Below the pieces are notes generated by a model that worked only from the letters and a program-made list of their open reading frames with translations, was not told where the DNA came from and did no database searches. Position numbers and translations under genes: made by a program. A stretch of 64,000 nt of DNA from Spongiimicrobium salis (lineage in GTDB: Bacteria; Bacteroidota; Bacteroidia; Flavobacteriales; Flavobacteriaceae). Every line of letters starts with the position of its first letter. Within the stretch, counting starts at the first letter, position 1. The DNA lies in NCBI RefSeq assembly GCF_043678055.1, contig NZ_JBHEQA010000009.1, positions 62,001 to 126,000 on the forward strand, read 5' to 3'. Of this stretch, positions 55,953 to 64,000 are shown piece by piece.

Positions 55953-57557
55953 GTGATGTACTTAAAACCTAACGTAGTAATTGAACCTTTGGTCAGTGAT
56001 TGGTATGCTTGGCCCCATCTTATATCGCCTACAACAGAAGCCATGAATATTACCGGAAGACATAATAAGATTATGAACTCGTTCATTAAGTCGCCCAAGA
56101 TTCATGAGGCTGCGATCAAAAATCCCAAAATGCTGGGAGGACCTTTCATTGACTATAAAGTAGATCGCTTAGATGACATAAAAGCATTGTTACAGCACAC
56201 ATTACAGAATAGGGCCAAAGCTATAGCGCTATCTGATCAGATCAATGCTTTGGATAATTTATTAAAAGAAAGCGGGAAAGGGTATTCTCTGGAAAAATTG
56301 TACCAAGAGATTCCAGAACTCCTCAAAGGTTATGTGGAATTGGTATATGATTTAAATGACAATCCTTCATTTAGATTTTACGAGTCCCTTATTTATGAAG
56401 AATTTTATGATGATTCCAATCAAAGTATTGCGCTATGGATTACCGAAAATGATGAACGCCCTTTTTGTCTGAGCACGCCTAGATTGGAGGATGATAAAGT
56501 TTTAAAACTTCAGATACCTTTTAGTAGTAACGCAATAGATGAATTGAGTAAAATGAAAAGAAGCGCTAACTCCATTGAGGATATTTCAAGACAATTGAAT
56601 GTGGCGGAAAAGGATATGGAATTGTTTCAGGCTTTTTTTACGGAAACAGCTCCCCCGGAATATCAGAAGTATCGGGGCAGCAAGGCAAGAATGCGCTATT
56701 TTGGGCATGCTTGTATTCTAATTGAAACCAATGAAGTGAGTATTTTAATAGATCCAGTCATCAGTTATTATGGATATGAATCTAGCGTTGAGCACTTCTC
56801 TGATTGTCATCTTCCCGATGTAATCGACTATGTTTTGATTACGCATAATCATCAAGATCATATTCTTTTTGAAACCCTACTCCCCTTACGTCATAAAATT
56901 AAAAATATAATTGTCCCTCCTAGTACCAGTGGAGCACTTCAAGATCCAAACCTTAAAATTATGTTCAATAAGATAGGCTTTGAAAAGGTCGTTGAAATAG
57001 GAGAGATGGAAACGATAAAGTTTAAAAACCTAACTATTACAGGTGTGCCTTTTATGGGAGAACACAGTGATTTGAACATTCAATCCAAATCGTGTTTTCA
57101 TATTGCCATAGGGACCTTCACTTTTCTTTTCGTCGCAGATTCTAGGGTATTGGATGCTTTTGTATATAGAAATGTCCATAAGGTTCTGGGTAATGTAGAC
57201 GTGCTATTTCTTGGAATGGAATGCGACGGGGCTCCACTCACTTGGCTATATGGTCCTTTACTAAACCAAAAGATTTCTCGGGAAAACGATAATTCTAGAA
57301 GGCTATCCGGCTGTGATTATGAAAAAGGAAAATCCTTGGTGGATATCTTTAATCCAAAAGAAGTCTATGTATACGCAATGGGACAGGAGCCATGGCTCGA
57401 ATTTATAAGTAGTATTAAATATACGCCAGAGTCTCATCCCATTGTACAATCCGATAAACTTATTGAATACTGTGCTCAGGAAAATATCATTGGGGAAAGG
57501 CTTTTTGGAGAAAAAGAGATTTTATACCCCTATGAATTCAGTTCAACCTTAGTCTAA
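55953..57557 (+). CDS. CmlA-type di-iron beta-hydroxylase with metallo-beta-lactamase fold
   Basis: This 534-residue protein has an N-terminal domain of about 235 residues without a clear match and a C-terminal metallo-beta-lactamase-like domain. The metal motif is THNHQDH (H298, H300, D302, H303), followed by a glutamate in GVPFMGEHSDL (E370) and an aspartate in VADSRV (D396). A Glu in place of the usual hydrolase His, with the long N-terminal domain, is the hallmark of CmlA, which hydroxylates the beta carbon of a carrier-bound amino acid using a di-iron centre. CmlA is also of similar length. Position between NRPS genes fits. The hydroxylated residue is unknown; the Asn or aromatic modules are candidates. 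A final His ligand could not be placed with confidence. Confidence 0.8.
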   Translation: MMYLKPNVVIEPLVSDWYAWPHLISPTTEAMNITGRHNKIMNSFIKSPKIHEAAIKNPKMLGGPFIDYKVDRLDDIKALLQHTLQNRAKAIALSDQINALDNLLKESGKGYSLEKLYQEIPELLKGYVELVYDLNDNPSFRFYESLIYEEFYDDSNQSIALWITENDERPFCLSTPRLEDDKVLKLQIPFSSNAIDELSKMKRSANSIEDISRQLNVAEKDMELFQAFFTETAPPEYQKYRGSKARMRYFGHACILIETNEVSILIDPVISYYGYESSVEHFSDCHLPDVIDYVLITHNHQDHILFETLLPLRHKIKNIIVPPSTSGALQDPNLKIMFNKIGFEKVVEIGEMETIKFKNLTITGVPFMGEHSDLNIQSKSCFHIAIGTFTFLFVADSRVLDAFVYRNVHKVLGNVDVLFLGMECDGAPLTWLYGPLLNQKISRENDNSRRLSGCDYEKGKSLVDIFNPKEVYVYAMGQEPWLEFISSIKYTPESHPIVQSDKLIEYCAQENIIGERLFGEKEILYPYEFSSTLV

Positions 57558-57704
57558 AGTTACGAATGGGATTTTCATTTGGAAGACTTCCTTTTTGAGG
57601 AGCTCCAGGGAAAATTTCAAGAGATAAAGAAAGCAACACGAAATGTGGTGTAGACAATAGGTTTTCAACATAAAAACAAATCGATAATCCTTTAAATTGA
57701 AAAT

Positions 57705-59564
57705 ATGTGTGGTATCTGTGGCTTTATGAGTTTTGGAAAACGATCCTCGTTGGATAACAATTATGGAATCATTAAAGCGATGAACGGCAAACTGCTTCAC
57801 CGAGGACCTGATGCTCAGGATGTGTTATGCTTTGAAAATATAGCGTTAGGCTTTACGAGACTCAGTATTATTGGACTGGGTAATGGAATGCAACCACTGT
57901 ATAATGAAGATCGTTCCCTAGTGCTCATATGCAATGGTGAAGTTTTCAATTATATAGAATTGAGGGAAGCTCTCCGAAAAAAAGGACATACTTTTAGAAC
58001 AGACTCTGATGTTGAAGTAATTCTGCACTTATATGAAGAGTATGGTGTGGATTTTTTAAATATGCTCAATGGACAGTTTGCATTTGCCCTGTTCGATAAA
58101 AAAAAGCAACGGTTTTTTTGTGCTAGAGATCAAATGGGAATCATACCTTTCTTCTACACTTTGGTGGAAGGAACATTTATTTTTGGTTCTGAAATCAAGG
58201 CAATCTTGGAACATCCATTGGCACCAAAAGAAATAGATTTAATAGGACTGGACCAAGTATTTACCTTTGCAGGCCTTATAAGTCCAAGAACCATGTTCAA
58301 AGGCATTCATAGTCTTGAGAATGGGCATTTTATTACGGTAGATGCTCAAGGAAAGATAGCGAAAAAGGAATATTGGGATTTAATTTACCCCCAAGGCGAA
58401 GTTCGTTTAAATGGAAAGGCGGAAGAAGTCTATATTGAGGAACTGGAAGAACTTTTTGAAGCTTCCATTAATTTACGTTTGCGGGCCGAGGTGCCTTCGG
58501 GATTATATTTGAGTGGAGGATTGGACTCCTCTATGATTGCAATGAAAGTCAATAAGTTGGTTCCAGATATTCAAAAAAAAGCATTCTCTATTGATTTTAT
58601 TGATTCTCTCCATTCAGAGTCCAATTACCAAAAACTTATTGCAGAAGAAAGCAACTCACGTCTAAATCAAAAATTATTCTCTTTTGATGATATAGGAACC
58701 CGATTGCAAAAATCAGTATATCACAGCGAGTGTCCCATAAAAGAAACATACAATACGGCTTCTTTATCACTTTCCGAAAATGTACGTAAGAATGACATTA
58801 AAGTGATTCTATCCGGAGAGGGTGCCGATGAGTTCTTTGCTGGTTATGTAGGGTATCGATTTGATAAGATGCGTCAATTAGATTTGATACAGAATGCTGC
58901 CGACCAGGAAGAAAGAAGCATACGAAATAAGCTATGGGGAGATGAAAATTTTTACTATGAACGAAACTTCAATGATTATAATAAAGTAAAACAAGGCTTA
59001 TATTCAAGAGAGATCAATACGATATTTGATGAAATCAATTGTTTAAATCACCCCTTGATCAACAAAGAACGGATCAAGGATAGGAGTATACTGAATAAAC
59101 GCGCCTATATTGATTATAAAATACGTCTTGTAGATCATTTGGTGTCTGATCATGGAGACAGAATGGCCATGGCCAATTCCGTAGAAGTGAGATATCCTTT
59201 TCTGGATAAAAATTTAGTAGAATACTCTACTAACATTCCTTCAGAGCTTAAATTGAAGGATTTTACGGAAAAGTACATTCTAAAACAACTGGGAAGCAAG
59301 TTTGTTCCCAAATCAGTGACCGATAGGGAGAAATTTCACTTTATCGCTCCGGGAAGTCCTTATTTATTGCAGAAGAACGTGGAGTGCGTGAATGATATTT
59401 TATCTTATGATAGAGTTAAAAAAGAAGGGTACTTTAATCCGGATACGATAGAAAAATTGAAAAAGGAATATAGCAAGGAAGGCTTCACAATTAATGCCCC
59501 CTTTGAAAATGATCTTCTTATTACTGTAATCACATTTGGTATGTTGACGGACGAATTTTTCTAA
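57705..59564 (+). CDS. asnB: Asparagine synthetase B (glutamine-hydrolysing)
   Basis: This 619-residue enzyme makes asparagine from aspartate, glutamine and ATP. It begins MCGICGF, so Cys2 is the glutaminase nucleophile, and the N-terminal glutaminase domain contains HRGPDAQD. The synthetase domain has the PP-loop SGGLDSS at residues 270-276 and the later LSGEGADEFFAGY. It lies inside the cluster, with two Asn-coded A domains upstream, which suggests it supplies the building block. AsnB-like proteins can also act as amide-forming tailoring enzymes, which remains an alternative. Confidence 0.88.
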   Translation: MCGICGFMSFGKRSSLDNNYGIIKAMNGKLLHRGPDAQDVLCFENIALGFTRLSIIGLGNGMQPLYNEDRSLVLICNGEVFNYIELREALRKKGHTFRTDSDVEVILHLYEEYGVDFLNMLNGQFAFALFDKKKQRFFCARDQMGIIPFFYTLVEGTFIFGSEIKAILEHPLAPKEIDLIGLDQVFTFAGLISPRTMFKGIHSLENGHFITVDAQGKIAKKEYWDLIYPQGEVRLNGKAEEVYIEELEELFEASINLRLRAEVPSGLYLSGGLDSSMIAMKVNKLVPDIQKKAFSIDFIDSLHSESNYQKLIAEESNSRLNQKLFSFDDIGTRLQKSVYHSECPIKETYNTASLSLSENVRKNDIKVILSGEGADEFFAGYVGYRFDKMRQLDLIQNAADQEERSIRNKLWGDENFYYERNFNDYNKVKQGLYSREINTIFDEINCLNHPLINKERIKDRSILNKRAYIDYKIRLVDHLVSDHGDRMAMANSVEVRYPFLDKNLVEYSTNIPSELKLKDFTEKYILKQLGSKFVPKSVTDREKFHFIAPGSPYLLQKNVECVNDILSYDRVKKEGYFNPDTIEKLKKEYSKEGFTINAPFENDLLITVITFGMLTDEFF

Positions 59565-59678
59565 AAGAACAAAGTACCAATAGCATACTTCACTTAAGGC
59601 AAATTTATTATTTGATGGCAACCTGAGAAATTTGGGCGGTACTGCCATTGGATTTAACGAGAATACTACCAATTAAAA

Positions 59679-62600
59679 ATGAAACTTATGATTTTTCAAA
59701 ATGAACTTATTAAAGCCCTTGAATCAGGGAAAGATGATATCGCATTAACGCATGATAATATTCAAATTCCATATTCACAAGTTTTAAGGGAATCTAATAA
59801 AATAGTGCATTTTGTCCAGTGTTTGGCATTGCCAAAAGAAACAAGGATAGGAATATTTTTGCCCCATAAGATCCATTTTATTTATAGTGTGTTGGGTATC
59901 GTAAACGCTAGGTGCGTATTCATTCCTTTGGATCCGGATTTACCTAAGGAACGACTAAAGAAAATATGTAAAAATTCATCCTTAGAACATGTGATTACTT
60001 CTAAAAATTTGGCTGATCGGTTTTTGGAGAACAATGAGAATATTGAAATACATTTCATTGAAGAGATACTGAACAGTATGTGCAATGAAGAGTTGCAATA
60101 TCCAGACTATAATGCCAATGATAGTTTATATGTGTATTTTACTTCTGGATCAACAGGACAACCAAAGGGAATCGTTGGCCGAAATGCAAGTCTGCTCCAG
60201 TTTTTAAAATGGGAGATACGTACCTTTAAATTAGGAAAAGGAATAAGGGTCAGTCAATTGATCAGTCCGTATTTCGATGCGTTTTTAAGAGACCTATTTG
60301 TACCTATTTTAGCAGGAGGAACACTATGTATCCCCAAGGAAACAGAAGATTTTTTTAGCCCGGAAAGCTTAATTCCGTGGTTAGAAGACTCAGGCGTCAA
60401 TCTAATTCATTGTGTGCCTAGCGTATTCCGGATTTTTAATCAACCCTATTTGACTCCCAACCACTTTGGAAGCCTCAAGCATGTTCTTTTGTCCGGGGAA
60501 AAAATTATACCAAGCGAGCTTAAAGGATGGTTTTCCATCTTTGAAAATCAAATTCAATTGGTAAATCTCTATGGGACAACAGAAACCACGATGATACGAT
60601 CATATTATGAAATAAGACCTGAAGATGTTCATAAAAATAGGATTCCTATCGGTAAGCCCATAGATGATACAGCATTGAAAATATACGATTCAAAAGAAAA
60701 AGAATTGGGAATGCTGATGCCAGGAGAACTATATATCATTTCTGAGTATATGACCAAAGGGTATCTTAACAACGAAGCATTGAACAAAGAGAAGTTTGTG
60801 TTGTTGCAATCAGGGACAGATAAGGGCAAAAGAGCTTTTAAGACGGGAGATACCGCAAGGATGCTCGCAGGCGGAATCGTTGAACTCTTGGGAAGAAAGG
60901 ACAAGCAATTGAAAATCAACGGTATCCGAGTAGAATTGGAAGAAATTGAAAAGTGCATTCTAATGTTGGAAGCTGTAAAAAGTGTACTTGTTCTAAATAA
61001 GGAAGAGAAGGGCAACCCTGATATTCCGGGAAAAATGATCATCTGTGCATTCGTTACACTCCACGATAAGAACAGCCAACAATCCAAAATTGAAAAAGAG
61101 ATAGAAGAGCACCTTAAAAACCTGCTTCCTAAGTATATGATACCAGCTATTGTAAAGCTGATGGATGAATTCCCACTACTGGCCAATGGAAAACTGAATA
61201 CAAAAGAACTCTTAAACTCTCTGGAATCTACAAGCCATTACGTGGCGCCCAAAAACCCCGTAGAAGAAAAAGTAGTTTCGATATGGAAAGATATTTTAGG
61301 AGATAAGCAAGTTTCAACGCAGGATAGTTTTCAAAGCCTTGGCGGAAATTCCTTGGATATAATGCGACTGATCGGAAGAATTTATAAAGAATACGGTATT
61401 CGCGTGTCCTTAAATGAACTATTCAATAATTTGACCGTTGAAAAGCTATCCAAGCTGTTAAAGACTGCCAATAAAAATGACCTATATCGTATTTCCAAAG
61501 CCGAAGAAAAGGAATACTACCCATTGTCTTCTGCTCAGGAGCGAATGTATTATAACTATGTGCTGAACAAAAACAGTATCGCCTATAATTTACCTATGGC
61601 CTGGAAAGTACAAGGGGATTTTTCTATTCAAAAACTACAGAGGGCGGTAAATTTACTTATTGAAAGGCATGAAAGCTTGAGGACAAGATTTGAGTTTAAA
61701 GAAGCGGCCTACATACAATGTATCGCTAAGGAAACTGCATTTGAGGTGGAGCATTTCCATGATATTGAAGATACTGAAATAGAAGAAGTAATTACAAAGT
61801 TTATTAGACCTTTTGATCTGGAGAAGGCCCCCCTTATGCGCTGTGGTATAATTCAGACTGTCTCCGAGCAACATATTTTAATTATAGATACTCATCATAT
61901 CATTTGCGATGGCATTTCCCAAACAAATCTCTATAATGATTTTCTAAGACTGTATAAGGAGGAAAATTTATCACCGTTAGAGATACACTATAAGGATTAT
62001 GCGGAATGGGAATATAGTTTCAGAAAAACAGCTGATTACATTGCGCATAGGGAATTCTGGCTAAAAGCATTTGAAGGAGGGGTCCCCGAATTGGACCTGC
62101 CAATATCGGGCATGGAGAAAGATACAATATCGGATGCGGGAAATACCTTGTTTTTTGAAATAGATAAAACTACTTTAAAACCTCTGACAACATTCCTGGA
62201 ACAAGAAGAGCTTACCACTTTTTCGGGCCATTTTTCAATTTTTTACCTGTACTTGGCACAAATTACAGGTCAAAATGATTTAGTCATTGGAATTAATACT
62301 TCCGGCAGAATACAAGAGGAAGTAGAAAATACCATTGGAATGTTTGCCAAAACACTCCCCATTAGATATGAAATGGATATAAATGATACTTTTAAAGCAT
62401 TTGTAAAAAAAGTACAAAAATACCTCATTGAAGCTAACGAGAAACAAATTTATGATTTAGCGGATATTGTAAAGGAATTAAATGAGAATAGGGAAACGCC
62501 TTTGACAGAACTACATAAAGTAATGTTCGTTTTTCAAAATTTTGCCAAGGCAAAAGAACGTATAGATAATGCCAAATTCTCGAGTTTTGAGTTTGAAAAT

Positions 62601-62837
62601 AAAACGTCTAAATATCCTTTGACACTATTTGCTGATGAGATTGACGGGGCGATGTACTTTAGGATGGAGTATGCTAAAGCCTATTTCACACAAAAGGATG
62701 CGGAACATCTTGTTTCCGGGTACAAAGCCTTGATGAAAGTGGTATGCGAGAATCCAGATAAACACCTAAATTTCTTCTTTAGCAATACGGACAAATCTGT
62801 CCAAAGAGATCAAGAGACCATATCATTCAATTTTTAA
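59679..62837 (+). CDS. NRPS: A(unassigned)-PCP-C
   Basis: This 1052-residue protein starts directly with an adenylation domain and has no N-terminal condensation or docking domain. YFTSGSTGQPKG lies near residue 153, and the pocket read from D200 gives DARHLSLMIK, which I cannot match to a known substrate; the A5 motif reads YGTTETT instead of YGPTETT. NGK of the A10 motif is present. The carrier serine is S558 (LGGNSLDIM). The C-terminal condensation domain has YPLSSAQERMYY near 613 and HHIICDG at 739-745. It should take its upstream bond-forming step from the unpaired C domain that ends the preceding NRPS, across three intervening genes. No release domain is present. Confidence 0.9.
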   Translation: MKLMIFQNELIKALESGKDDIALTHDNIQIPYSQVLRESNKIVHFVQCLALPKETRIGIFLPHKIHFIYSVLGIVNARCVFIPLDPDLPKERLKKICKNSSLEHVITSKNLADRFLENNENIEIHFIEEILNSMCNEELQYPDYNANDSLYVYFTSGSTGQPKGIVGRNASLLQFLKWEIRTFKLGKGIRVSQLISPYFDAFLRDLFVPILAGGTLCIPKETEDFFSPESLIPWLEDSGVNLIHCVPSVFRIFNQPYLTPNHFGSLKHVLLSGEKIIPSELKGWFSIFENQIQLVNLYGTTETTMIRSYYEIRPEDVHKNRIPIGKPIDDTALKIYDSKEKELGMLMPGELYIISEYMTKGYLNNEALNKEKFVLLQSGTDKGKRAFKTGDTARMLAGGIVELLGRKDKQLKINGIRVELEEIEKCILMLEAVKSVLVLNKEEKGNPDIPGKMIICAFVTLHDKNSQQSKIEKEIEEHLKNLLPKYMIPAIVKLMDEFPLLANGKLNTKELLNSLESTSHYVAPKNPVEEKVVSIWKDILGDKQVSTQDSFQSLGGNSLDIMRLIGRIYKEYGIRVSLNELFNNLTVEKLSKLLKTANKNDLYRISKAEEKEYYPLSSAQERMYYNYVLNKNSIAYNLPMAWKVQGDFSIQKLQRAVNLLIERHESLRTRFEFKEAAYIQCIAKETAFEVEHFHDIEDTEIEEVITKFIRPFDLEKAPLMRCGIIQTVSEQHILIIDTHHIICDGISQTNLYNDFLRLYKEENLSPLEIHYKDYAEWEYSFRKTADYIAHREFWLKAFEGGVPELDLPISGMEKDTISDAGNTLFFEIDKTTLKPLTTFLEQEELTTFSGHFSIFYLYLAQITGQNDLVIGINTSGRIQEEVENTIGMFAKTLPIRYEMDINDTFKAFVKKVQKYLIEANEKQIYDLADIVKELNENRETPLTELHKVMFVFQNFAKAKERIDNAKFSSFEFENKTSKYPLTLFADEIDGAMYFRMEYAKAYFTQKDAEHLVSGYKALMKVVCENPDKHLNFFFSNTDKSVQRDQETISFNF

Positions 62838-62865
62838 AAGATCTCATTTTATCATTGAACATATG

Positions 62866-62938
62866 CTTCATATGTAGTTGATATGAAGTCAATGGCTTTT
62901 TCAAGTAAAAAGAATGTATTGACTTCATGTTGTAATAT
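62866..62938. repeat. Two overlapping inverted repeats between NRPS genes
   Basis: CTTCATAT/ATATGAAG (62866-62873 and 62881-62888) and an 11-bp repeat (62883-62893 with 62928-62938) share the same central bases, so only one hairpin can form at a time. They lie 31 bases before the next NRPS start and are followed by no T run. An attenuator-like switch is possible but unproven. Confidence 0.4.
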
Positions 62939-62968
62939 GCTGTTAACACTATTAAAAATCTAGGAAAG

Positions 62969-64000
62969 ATGTCCAGAGAATCAAATTTAAACTTGCAAGA
63001 ATTAAATGCGAATCAAAATATAATTACCCGTAATTATTGGAAAAATCGTTTGGGGCAACTCGAATACCATTCATACATTACCCCTGACCTTTCCGCGCAT
63101 TCAGCAACTGAAGACCCCTATGTTACGTACACATGTGAAATCCCAAAAAAAATCTTGGAAACCCTGGATGATATAGCCAGATCGGTAAAGGCCAAGCAGA
63201 TGATAGTACTCGGAAGCTTTGGGATTTTTCTACAGAAATATTCCTCCCAGGATGAAATTCATGTCTTTTATCAACTACAACATAGTGAGAACAAAGGTGT
63301 ACTTCCCTTTAAATTTCCTGCAATTTCCAAAAATACATTTCCCCAGTATATGGAAAGTGTGAGCAGGCTTTTCATGGAAGATATGGAATATAGTGATTTC
63401 CCATTGACAAAAATCTTAGGGCAATCCCTGAAAAATATTCAAGAACTTCCACAGCTTGGGATTTCCTTTAATGGACATGAGGGGTTATCCGACATGAAAA
63501 CACTAAATCCAGAAGTTATCCTGTCTTTTGATTTGGATCATATGGATAAGATTCATTTTTTATATAGATCCAACGGGTATACCGAGGCTAAAATTGTTAA
63601 GACAATAGCATCTTTTTTTACGATACTGGAAAAACTCTTTCAATACAGGGAAACAGAAATACGTCATTTGGAATTGATTTCAGAGGTTGAGAAAAAACGT
63701 ATAATGGGAACGTTCAACAATACCAAAAGAACCTTTCCGCATACAAAAACCCTTATTCATTTATTCCAAGAACAAGTTGAACGTACTCCGGATAAGATAG
63801 CGATCCAATATAAGGGGGAAGTGATGTCCTATACAGAATTGGATGAAAAATCCAACCAGATCGCCAATTACCTGGTTTCAAATAAAATAATGCCCTCTTC
63901 CGTAATTGGTGTTCAAATGGATCGCTCGGCTTCCCTTATTCCAGTGATTTACGGTATTCTAAAGGCAGGCTGCGTTTATTTGCCTTTATCCAAGAATCAC
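62969..64000 (+). CDS. NRPS with truncated N-terminal C lobe then A domain, cut by window edge
   Basis: The frame runs from an ATG at 62969 to the last base (344 residues in view). Residues 20-260 resemble only the second half of a condensation domain: NYWKNRLGQ, then MIVLGSFGIFLQKYS and FPQYMESVSRLFMEDMEYSDFPLTKIL; the HHxxxDG half is absent. From residue 270 an adenylation domain opens (TLIHLFQEQVERTPDKIAI, MSYTELDEKSNQIANYL, VIGVQMDRS, YGILKAGCVYLPL). Because the preceding protein ends with a whole C domain, this half lobe is probably a linker or docking unit rather than the catalytic C. The substrate code lies beyond the edge. Confidence 0.88.
   Translation, partial: MSRESNLNLQELNANQNIITRNYWKNRLGQLEYHSYITPDLSAHSATEDPYVTYTCEIPKKILETLDDIARSVKAKQMIVLGSFGIFLQKYSSQDEIHVFYQLQHSENKGVLPFKFPAISKNTFPQYMESVSRLFMEDMEYSDFPLTKILGQSLKNIQELPQLGISFNGHEGLSDMKTLNPEVILSFDLDHMDKIHFLYRSNGYTEAKIVKTIASFFTILEKLFQYRETEIRHLELISEVEKKRIMGTFNNTKRTFPHTKTLIHLFQEQVERTPDKIAIQYKGEVMSYTELDEKSNQIANYLVSNKIMPSSVIGVQMDRSASLIPVIYGILKAGCVYLPLSKNH

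Noticed and set aside
55953..57557. A beta-lactamase or lactonase resistance gene
   Set aside because: The Glu at residue 370 in place of the usual metal-binding His and the long N-terminal domain fit the CmlA hydroxylase group better.
17684..64000. Thioesterase, MbtH protein or phosphopantetheinyl transferase in the cluster
   Set aside because: Searched for by motif; none is visible in the window, so release must be encoded beyond the right edge.
1..64000. CRISPR array, prophage or insertion sequence
   Set aside because: No spaced direct repeats, transposase or phage structural genes were seen; repeated similarity among NRPS domains reflects paralogous modules.

Overview
The window reads as chromosomal DNA of a member of the Bacteroidetes, most likely a marine-type Flavobacteriaceae. 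The evidence is AT-rich sequence, several promoters of the phylum-specific TTG-N19-TAnnTTTG type, a lipoprotein signal ending FTNC, a DNA polymerase III alpha subunit with a built-in N-terminal exonuclease, an S16 protein with a long acidic tail, and a two-FtsX-domain MacB-like permease. Genus and species cannot be fixed from the sequence alone.

The left part (1-16753) is mostly housekeeping. On the + strand lie trmB (cut by the window edge), a LysE-type exporter, an alkyltransferase-like protein, Mrp and a NifU-domain protein (Fe-S assembly), and a [2Fe-2S] ferredoxin. On the - strand lie a propeller lipoprotein, a small Cys-rich GG-leader peptide gene in an otherwise empty region, an acyl-CoA dehydrogenase, and the rpsP-rimM-trmN operon. 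dnaE, trxA, a DUF58 protein and tRNA-Asp(GTC) follow on the + strand, then a DmpA/P1-family peptidase on the - strand. Gene-poor stretches hold hairpins, including a perfect 30-bp inverted repeat just past the acyl-CoA dehydrogenase.

From 17684 to the right edge the window is one large hybrid NRPS-PKS cluster, all on the + strand and not finished at 64000. In order: FAAL-ACP-C-A(Asn)-PCP-E; a MacB-like permease; KS-AT-KR-ACP-C-A(aromatic)-PCP-E-C-A(Lys-like)-PCP; KS-AT-ACP-C-A(Gly)-PCP; docking-C-A(Asn)-PCP-E-C-A(Ser)-PCP-C; a GT9 glycosyltransferase; a CmlA-type di-iron beta-hydroxylase; an asparagine synthetase; A(unassigned)-PCP-C; and a truncated C lobe followed by another A domain running off the edge. 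Substrates were read by hand from the ten-residue A-domain codes.

The colinear reading is a fatty-acylated peptide beginning acyl-D-Asn, extended by a malonate unit reduced to a beta-hydroxy group (statine-like), then D-aromatic, Lys-like, an unreduced malonate unit, Gly, D-Asn, Ser, X and more. AsnB could supply the two Asn modules. The CmlA-like enzyme would hydroxylate a carrier-bound residue, the GT9 enzyme could glycosylate the product and the permease could export it. The acyl-D-Asn opening resembles the prodrug leader of colibactin, xenocoumacin and zwittermicin, but no matching periplasmic peptidase is in the window. No thioesterase, MbtH protein or phosphopantetheinyl transferase is visible either. 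No insertion sequence, prophage or CRISPR array was seen.
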